From: Deltaproteobacteria bacterium
GTDB taxonomy: Bacteria; Desulfobacterota; Desulfobulbia; Desulfobulbales; Desulfurivibrionaceae
NCBI GenBank assembly: GCA_013349295.1
Contig: DUZW01000006.1
Location: 1-64,000, forward strand
DNA length: 64,000 nucleotides
Reading direction: 5' to 3'
Below the pieces are notes generated by a model. That model was given only the letters and a program-made list of their open reading frames with translations, made no database searches and had not been told where the DNA came from. Positions 58,501 to 64,000 of this stretch are shown here, in pieces (the first letter of the stretch is position 1; each line of letters starts with the position of its first letter). The translations under genes were made by a program, and so were the position numbers.

Positions 58501-60345
58501 TTACACGACCACCAGATGATCCATGATATATTCTTTCCGCTCGGGCGTATTCTTACCCATGTAAAAGGAGAGCAGCTTGGGTACCTCGCTTAAGGTATCT
58601 ATATTTACCTGCTGGAGCCGCATGTCCTCGCCGATGAACTGCTTGAACTCCTTGGGGGAGATCTCGCCAAGCCCCTTGAAGCGGGTTATCTCCACCGCCT
58701 TTCGGCCCTTGCCCGAACCGCCCAGCTTCTTTTCCGCCGCCTCCCGCTCCTTGTCCGAATAGCAGTAGATGGTCTCTTCCTTGGTCCGCACTCGGAAGAT
58801 GGGGGTTTCCAGGATGTAGACATGGCCGCGCTTGACCAGGGACTCGAAGAAATGCAGGAAATAGGTAAGCAAAAGGTTGCGGATATGCAACCCGTCCACA
58901 TCGGCATCCGTGGCCAGGATAACCTTGTCGTAGCGGAGGCTTTCCACCGAATCCTCGATATCGAGGGCCCGCATCATGTTGTACATCTCGTCGTTCTTAT
59001 ACAACAGGGTCAGGGGCTGACCGTAGACATTCATCGGCTTGCCCTTGAGGGAAAATACCGCCTGGGTCATGGGGTCGCGGGAGCTGACAATAGAGCCGGA
59101 GGCGGACTGGCCCTCGGTAAGAAAAAGCATGTTATGACGGTCCGGGCTCGAGGGTTTTTCTGCGCTGGGATGATACTTGCAGTCTTTGAGCTGGGGAATC
59201 TTCAGGGCGACTTTTTTGGCCTTGGCCTTGGCCTCCTTGCGCACGTGCTGGAGTTCCTTTCGGATCTTGGCGCTCTGCTGGATCTTGTCGATGATGATCT
59301 CGGCCAGCTCGGTATTCTTGTAGAAGAAATCGCAAACAAAGTCTTTGACCTTGTTGACGATATCTCCCCGGACATCGGTATTGCCCAGCTTGTTTTTGGT
59401 CTGCGACTCAAAGATAGGGTCCTTGACCTTAACGGCGATGGCGCCCACCACCCCTTCCCGCACATCCTCGCCGGAAAATTTCTTGCCGGAAAAATCGTTG
59501 ACTCCCTTCAATATTCCCTCGCGGAAGGCGGAAAGATGGGTGCCGCCTTCGTTGGTATAGGTACCGTTGACAAAGGAGAAATAGGTCTCGCCATAACCGT
59601 CCGTATGGGAAAAGGCGAATTCCAGGGTGGCATCCTTGGCATGGATGGGCGGGTAGAGCTGGGTTTCGGCGATCTCCTTATCCAGCAGGTCGAGCAAGCC
59701 GTTGGCCGAATGGAAGCACTCACCCTCGTAATAGATCTTGAGTCCGGCATTGAGGTAGGCGTAACGCCAGAAACGCTTGCGGACGAACTCCCGCATGTAA
59801 TAATAGCCTTCAAAGGCGTTGGGGTCCGGATGAAAGGAAACCAAGGTGCCGTTTTTTTCCGTGGTGTCGCCCTGCTCCTCCCCGATCAGTTCGCCATTGG
59901 CAAAGGTGGCCCTGGCAAACTTGCCGTCGCGGAAGGAGGTCACCTCAAAACGGTCGGACAGGGCGTTGACCGCCTTGGTGCCCACCCCGTTGAGGCCCAC
60001 GGAAAATTGAAAGACCTCGGTGTTGTACTTGGCCCCGGTGTTGATCACGCTCACGCATTCAACCAGTTTACCCAGAGGGATGCCGCGTCCGAAATCCCGG
60101 ACCTTGACCACGCCGTCGGCCCCGATATCCACGTTGATCCGTTTGCCCACCCCCATGATGAACTCATCCACCGCGTTATCCACTACCTCTTTGAGGAGGA
60201 TATAGATGCCGTCGTCCGGATGACTCCCGTTGCCGAGCCTCCCGATGTACATACCGGGTCTCAGGCGGATATGCTCCAGGGAACTTAAGGTCTTGATCTT
60301 GCTTTCGTCGTAAACGGCGGCGGAATCGGAACTGTGTGCACTCAT
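58501..60345 (-). CDS. parE: DNA topoisomerase IV subunit B
   Basis: The ATPase subunit (614 aa). ATG 60345 was chosen; the upstream 67 codons are intergenic. GHKL ATPase parts are EVVDNAVDEFIMG (about 45-57), DFGRGIPLG and GLNGVGTKAVNAL. The TOPRIM domain has LTEGQSASGS and DADVDGLHIRNLLL (metal-binding Asp). The short interdomain length fits ParE, not GyrB. It leads the two-gene operon with parC. Confidence 0.92.
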   Translation of the reverse strand: MSAHSSDSAAVYDESKIKTLSSLEHIRLRPGMYIGRLGNGSHPDDGIYILLKEVVDNAVDEFIMGVGKRINVDIGADGVVKVRDFGRGIPLGKLVECVSVINTGAKYNTEVFQFSVGLNGVGTKAVNALSDRFEVTSFRDGKFARATFANGELIGEEQGDTTEKNGTLVSFHPDPNAFEGYYYMREFVRKRFWRYAYLNAGLKIYYEGECFHSANGLLDLLDKEIAETQLYPPIHAKDATLEFAFSHTDGYGETYFSFVNGTYTNEGGTHLSAFREGILKGVNDFSGKKFSGEDVREGVVGAIAVKVKDPIFESQTKNKLGNTDVRGDIVNKVKDFVCDFFYKNTELAEIIIDKIQQSAKIRKELQHVRKEAKAKAKKVALKIPQLKDCKYHPSAEKPSSPDRHNMLFLTEGQSASGSIVSSRDPMTQAVFSLKGKPMNVYGQPLTLLYKNDEMYNMMRALDIEDSVESLRYDKVILATDADVDGLHIRNLLLTYFLHFFESLVKRGHVYILETPIFRVRTKEETIYCYSDKEREAAEKKLGGSGKGRKAVEITRFKGLGEISPKEFKQFIGEDMRLQQVNIDTLSEVPKLLSFYMGKNTPERKEYIMDHLVVV

Positions 60346-60569
60346 CGGGTAATTGGCTGCAATGTTATAAAATTTGATGGTCTGGTAAAAAAGGGAGAAA
60401 ATTGATTCCCATTTGTATATCGCTCTTTGACTTCTGCCGCAATGATATTTTGCTGAAACCCCGCTCTGCCGTAGCTCAGAAGGATAATGTATTGAAAAGA
60501 CGCGACTTCTCAGGTATTGAAGTAGGTTGAAAAAATAGAGACTCAATAATGAGCACAGGGAGCAAAACC

Positions 60570-62342
60570 ATGACCACCACCTTGAACGAACAGCTCGGCA
60601 CCACCGAGATTCTTTGGCAGCTGGCCGATCTGTACCAGGGGATTGCTGATCCCAAAATTGAGACAGACATCGCCTGGTGCGAGCAGGAGTCCCAGGCTAT
60701 TAAAGAACAATTCGCAGGCAAGGTCGCAAGCCTTGATGCGAGTGAACTTCTCGCCCTGGTCTTGCGACTGGAAAAGCTCGAAACCTTGATGGGCAGGATT
60801 GCCACCTTCGCCTTTCTCAATTTCACCACCCAGATCCAGAACGCCCCGGCGGGCGCTTTCCTGCAAAAAATAAAGGAGGCCGGCAGCCGCATCAACAGGG
60901 AGACCGTGTTCTTTGAGCTGGAATGGAGCAAGGTTGAGGAAACCATAGCCAGTACCCTGTTGGCGGGAGAGACCCTGGCCCATTACCGCCATTACCTTAA
61001 GAGCATGCGGCGCTATGCCAGGCATCTCTTGTCCATGGCCGAGGAAACCCTGCTCATAGAAAAAGCGCCGGTGGGCCGCTCCAGCTGGACGAACCTTTTT
61101 GAAAAGGTCATGGGCCATCTTAAATTCGGTGAGGCGCAGCGGAGCGAAGAGGAGGTATTGACCGATCTTTACAGCCCGGACCGCCCCGTCCGATCCCAAG
61201 CTGCCGATGATCTCACTGCGGGACTCAACAACCAGCTCCATGTCTTGACCCATATCTTCAATACCCTCCTGGCCGAGAAAATGATCGACGACCGGCTCCG
61301 CAAGTACGACTCCTGGGTCAGCTCCATGAACCTGTACAACGAGCTGGAGGACCGGACCGTAGCGGTGCTGGTCGAGGCGGTCACTTCCCGCTACGACATG
61401 GTCCAGCGCTACTACCGACTCAAAAAGGAGATTATCGGCCTCGACGAACTGTGCGACTATGACCGCTACGCCCCCCTGCCCCACCTGCCCACGGCCACCG
61501 TGCCTTGGGACACCAGCAAAGAGATGGTCCTGACCGCTTTTCATGATTTTGCCCCGGAGATGGGGGAAATCGCAGGTCTATTCTTTGAAAAACGCTGGAT
61601 CCACGCCCCGATTCTAGAAGGCAAACGGGGCGGTGCCTTTGCCCACCCCTGCGTGCCCGAGGTACACCCCTACGTGATGGTGAACTACACCGGCAGCCTG
61701 CGCGATATTTCCACCGTGGCTCACGAGCTGGGGCATGGAGTACACCAGTATCTGGCCGCCAAGAACGGCTACTACAACTCCTCAACCACCCTGGTCCTGG
61801 CAGAAACCGCTTCGGTGTTCGCCGAGCTGCTCCTTTTCAACTCCCAGGTCAAGCTCCTCACCAATCCTGAGGAGCGGCGGGCCTTTATCTGCCAGAAGCT
61901 CGAATCCATTTTTGCTACCGTCTTTCGCCAGGTCTCCATGAACCGCTTCGAGCACGCGGTGCACAACGCCCGGCGGGAAAGCGGCGAACTCTCCCCGGAA
62001 CAACTCGCCGGCCACTGGCTCACCACCCAGCGGGCCATGTTCGCCGATTCCGTAACCCTGCGGGAGGATTACGGGATCTGGTGGTCGTACATCCCCCATT
62101 TTCTGAGCACCCCCGGCTATGTCTATTCCTACGCCTTTGGAGAGCTGCTGGTTTTGGCCCTGTACAACCTCTACAAGGAAGACGGGGCTGCCTTTGTGCC
62201 CAAATACCTTGACCTATTGCGCGCCGGAGGCAGCAATACCCCGGCCGAACTGCTCAAGCCCTTTGGTGTTGATCTGGATGACCCGGCCTTCTGGCTCGGC
62301 GGGCTCGCCACCATTGACGGGATGTTACAAATGGTGGAATGA
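60570..62342 (+). CDS. pepF: Oligoendopeptidase F (M3 family)
   Basis: A cytosolic zinc oligopeptidase of 590 aa. ATG 60570 has GGGAG eight bases upstream; an ATG at 60549 is less likely. It has the M3 zinc motif HELGHGVHQYLA with Glu further on (SVFAELLLF), and long helical N-terminal domains. It opens a compact plus-strand run with yciH (4-base overlap). It cleaves short peptides and could recycle peptides from the Yej importer, though that link is speculative. Confidence 0.92.
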   Translation: MTTTLNEQLGTTEILWQLADLYQGIADPKIETDIAWCEQESQAIKEQFAGKVASLDASELLALVLRLEKLETLMGRIATFAFLNFTTQIQNAPAGAFLQKIKEAGSRINRETVFFELEWSKVEETIASTLLAGETLAHYRHYLKSMRRYARHLLSMAEETLLIEKAPVGRSSWTNLFEKVMGHLKFGEAQRSEEEVLTDLYSPDRPVRSQAADDLTAGLNNQLHVLTHIFNTLLAEKMIDDRLRKYDSWVSSMNLYNELEDRTVAVLVEAVTSRYDMVQRYYRLKKEIIGLDELCDYDRYAPLPHLPTATVPWDTSKEMVLTAFHDFAPEMGEIAGLFFEKRWIHAPILEGKRGGAFAHPCVPEVHPYVMVNYTGSLRDISTVAHELGHGVHQYLAAKNGYYNSSTTLVLAETASVFAELLLFNSQVKLLTNPEERRAFICQKLESIFATVFRQVSMNRFEHAVHNARRESGELSPEQLAGHWLTTQRAMFADSVTLREDYGIWWSYIPHFLSTPGYVYSYAFGELLVLALYNLYKEDGAAFVPKYLDLLRAGGSNTPAELLKPFGVDLDDPAFWLGGLATIDGMLQMVE

Positions 62343-62713
62343 TGGGTATCCATAAGAAATCAGCCAACAATTCCGGCCTGGTCTACTCAACGGAGCATGG
62401 CCGGACCTGCCCGAAATGCGAAAAGTCCTTGGCCCAGTGCAACTGCGGTCAGAAAAAGGCCAGCCCAAAGGGCGACGGTATCGTCCGGGTCTCGCGGGAA
62501 ACCAAAGGCCGCAAGGGCAGCGGCGTAACCCTGATCACCGGGCTGCCTTTGACCGAACCGGAGTTGACCGCCCTTGCCAAACAGCTCAAACAGCGGTGCG
62601 GCAGCGGCGGCACCGTAAAAAACGGAATTATCGAGGTGCAGGGCGACCACAGGGAAGTGGTGCTGGCGGAGCTGATCCGGCTCGGTTACCAGGCAAAAAA
62701 AGCGGGCGGCTGA
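62339..62713 (+). CDS. yciH: SUI1/eIF1-like translation factor YciH
   Basis: A 124 aa protein with the SUI1 fold (RKGSGVTLITGLPLTEPELTALAKQL, about 57-82, and NGIIEVQGDHREVVLAELI). A Cys pattern in the N-terminal half, CPKCEKSLAQCNC, may bind zinc. YciH can influence start-codon selection. It overlaps pepF by four bases and the next gene by one. Confidence 0.9.
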   Translation: MMGIHKKSANNSGLVYSTEHGRTCPKCEKSLAQCNCGQKKASPKGDGIVRVSRETKGRKGSGVTLITGLPLTEPELTALAKQLKQRCGSGGTVKNGIIEVQGDHREVVLAELIRLGYQAKKAGG

Positions 62714-62994
62714 TGGAGGTTTCCAAAGCCGCCTGGTTTGTCTATCTGGTCCGTTGCCGGGACGCCACCCTCTATTGCGGCATCGCCAAAAATCTGAAAA
62801 AGCGACTGGCGGAACACAATTCTCCAGACAAGGGGGCGAAATACACCAGGGGGCGGCAACCGGTGCAACTGGTCTACGCGGAAGAGGTCTCCTCCAGGGC
62901 TGAGGCGACACAGCGGGAAGGAAGGATCAAGCGGCTGTCTCGGACAGAGAAAATGACGCTCATTAAGACCTTCATCGCCGGGTTGAAAAAGTAG
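62713..62994 (+). CDS. GIY-YIG nuclease-domain protein
   Basis: A 93 aa protein starting at ATG 62713, which overlaps the yciH TGA by one base (TGATG). A GIY-YIG core is visible: FVYLVRCRDATLYCGIAKNLKKRLAEHN, ending GRIKRLSRTEKMTLI. Proteins of this size (YhbQ/UvrC-like single domains) are of uncertain role, possibly DNA repair. Confidence 0.88.
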   Translation: MEVSKAAWFVYLVRCRDATLYCGIAKNLKKRLAEHNSPDKGAKYTRGRQPVQLVYAEEVSSRAEATQREGRIKRLSRTEKMTLIKTFIAGLKK

Positions 62995-63011
62995 CAACAG
63001 CGGAGGATTCC

Positions 63012-63926
63012 ATGAAAATATTCATCGCAGGCTCCACGGGCTTTCTGGGGCAAACCCTCATCCGAAGATTTCTGCAGGAAGGGCATACGGTAACTGCGCT
63101 GGCCAGAAGCCAGCAAAAACTCGGCGATCTCGCCCCGCGAATCCGCGTGGTTTCCGGCTCCCCGCTCATCCCCGGCCCCTGGCAACGGGAACTGGCCGAC
63201 CATGAAGTAATCATCAACCTCACCGGCACAAACATCTTCACCCGTTGGACGCCAGCGGCAAAAGAGATGATCCTGAGCAGCCGGATTAACTCGACCAGAA
63301 ACATTGTCGAGGCCATTGCGGATCATCCCGCCTCGCCCGTCACCCTGATCAACACCAGCGCCTCGGGGTACTACGGCTTTTGCGGCGATGAAGAAAAGTA
63401 TGAAAACGCTCTGCCGGGCGGCGATTTTCTTGCCTCGGTCTGCACAGCGTGGGAGCAAGAGGCAAACAGGGCGCAAGGGAAAGCCAGGGTTATCCTGATG
63501 CGGATCGGTATAGTGCTGGGGGAAAACGGCGGCGCCTTGGCCAAAATGCTGCCGGGTTTCCGTCTCGGAGTGGCCGGCAAACTGGGGCACGGCCGCCAGT
63601 GGTTTCCCTGGATTCATCTGGACGATCTCACCCGCGCCATCCTGTTTTGCCTGAACAACAGCGGGGTCCATGGTCCGGTAAACCTGAGCGCGCCTGCACC
63701 GGTGCGCAACAGCGAATTCACCACCATTTTGGGGAAGGTCTTACACAGACCGACGTTTCTGGCGGTACCGGGGGTTGTTGTTCGCCTGGTTCTGGGGGAA
63801 CTGAGTGGTGTGGTGCTTGAGGGGTGCAAAATGATGCCGGGGGTGCTGACGGCAAACGGCTTTTCTTTCCGCTTTCCAACGCTGCAACCAGCCCTTGAGG
63901 ACATTATTGGGAAGGCTAAAGGCTAA
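63012..63926 (+). CDS. yfcH: TIGR01777-family epimerase (SDR superfamily)
   Basis: An SDR-like protein of 304 aa. The NAD-binding GSTGFLGQTLIRRFL (GxxGxxG) opens it. The DUF1731-type C-terminus (TILGKVLHRPTFLAVPG) and the HGRQWFPWIHLDDLTRA block are typical of the family. Natural substrate unknown. The last codons, K-A-K-G-stop, are inside the 7-bp tandem repeat that starts at 63912. Confidence 0.88.
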   Translation: MKIFIAGSTGFLGQTLIRRFLQEGHTVTALARSQQKLGDLAPRIRVVSGSPLIPGPWQRELADHEVIINLTGTNIFTRWTPAAKEMILSSRINSTRNIVEAIADHPASPVTLINTSASGYYGFCGDEEKYENALPGGDFLASVCTAWEQEANRAQGKARVILMRIGIVLGENGGALAKMLPGFRLGVAGKLGHGRQWFPWIHLDDLTRAILFCLNNSGVHGPVNLSAPAPVRNSEFTTILGKVLHRPTFLAVPGVVVRLVLGELSGVVLEGCKMMPGVLTANGFSFRFPTLQPALEDIIGKAKG

Positions 63927-63984
63927 AGGCTAAAGGCTAAAGGCTAAAGGCTAAAGGCTAAAGGCTAAAGGCTAAAGGCTAAAG
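63912..63984. repeat. Tandem repeat of the 7-mer AAGGCTA (10 full copies)
   Basis: AAGGCTA is repeated from 63912 to 63981, followed by a partial AAG. The epimerase stop TAA (63924-63926) lies in it. Because the unit is not a multiple of three, each frame meets a TAA within three units, so copy-number changes should not lengthen the protein. Confidence 0.95.
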
Positions 63985-64000
63985 AAAACTTTTTCCCTCT

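Noticed and set aside
58822-60288. A 488-codon plus-strand frame
   Set aside because: It is antisense to parE, which has all topoisomerase motifs.
60463-60535. Sequence resembling a tRNA D-arm (GTAGCTCAG)
   Set aside because: There is no anticodon arm, T-loop (GTTCRANTC) or acceptor pairing; it is not a tRNA.
1-64000. CRISPR arrays, phage or transposon genes
   Set aside because: No spaced direct repeats, cas, integrase, transposase or phage structural genes were seen; the only long array is the AAGGCTA repeat with no spacers.

Overview
The window looks like a chromosome segment of an anaerobic, sulfate- or sulfur-metabolising Desulfobacterota bacterium (Desulfobulbales-like). This is an inference. 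It rests on a periplasmic-type CbiK cobaltochelatase in an anaerobic cobalamin operon, an FmdE-family protein beside a molybdopterin-binding MoeA-like protein with a C-terminal cysteine cluster, many hybrid histidine kinases and HD/GGDEF proteins, and a monoheme periplasmic propeller protein. No transposase, integrase, CRISPR array, rRNA or tRNA was found.

Layout. 0-2.1 kb: the tail of an unidentified gene, then leuD and leuC (leucine synthesis) on the minus strand. 2.4-13.1 kb: a HD/MshEN-like/GAF signalling protein, then a YejABEF-type peptide importer. In the importer, yejA is split from yejBEF by a PstS-like binding protein and a hybrid histidine kinase. 13.2-17.3 kb: a second binding-protein plus hybrid-kinase pair (minus strand), a small lipoprotein and the remnant of an HD-GYP gene. 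17.3-25.1 kb: a divergent locus with two MacB/FtsX-like ABC pairs, NosL, a TlpA-like lipoprotein, a polytopic membrane protein and a strongly expressed-looking beta-propeller protein ending in one CxxCH haem motif. This is the best candidate for an undescribed system. 25.1-38.2 kb: an almost complete anaerobic corrin-ring operon (cbiK, btuCDF, cbiA, cbiC, cbiD, cbiET, cbiL, cbiF, cbiG, cbiH), with a second B12-regulated transport-like gene upstream. Each unit has its own cobalamin riboswitch.

38.5-44.6 kb: a four-gene phosphorelay island (giant hybrid kinase, single receiver, RpfG-like HD-GYP, double receiver-like protein) whose style differs from its surroundings and may have been acquired. 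44.9-46.6 kb: fmdE and a moeA-like gene. 46.6-53.6 kb: ribosome rescue and hibernation factors (ArfB, HPF with a cold-shock domain), a DksA/TraR zinc-finger protein, a TPR-methyltransferase, an M20 amidohydrolase, a methyltransferase, and a V4R/GGDEF pair with a small Cys-rich protein. 53.8-60.3 kb: a cell-wall pair (NodB deacetylase and Bax-like glucosaminidase) and topoisomerase IV-type parE/parC. 60.6-64 kb: pepF, yciH, a GIY-YIG protein and a TIGR01777 epimerase whose stop codon lies in a 7-bp tandem repeat.

How the parts connect: B12 status controls corrin synthesis, cobalt chelation and uptake through the two riboswitches. Several modules sense periplasmic ligands and feed hybrid kinases and probably cyclic-di-GMP enzymes. 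All functional calls come from motif recognition by eye; no searches were run.
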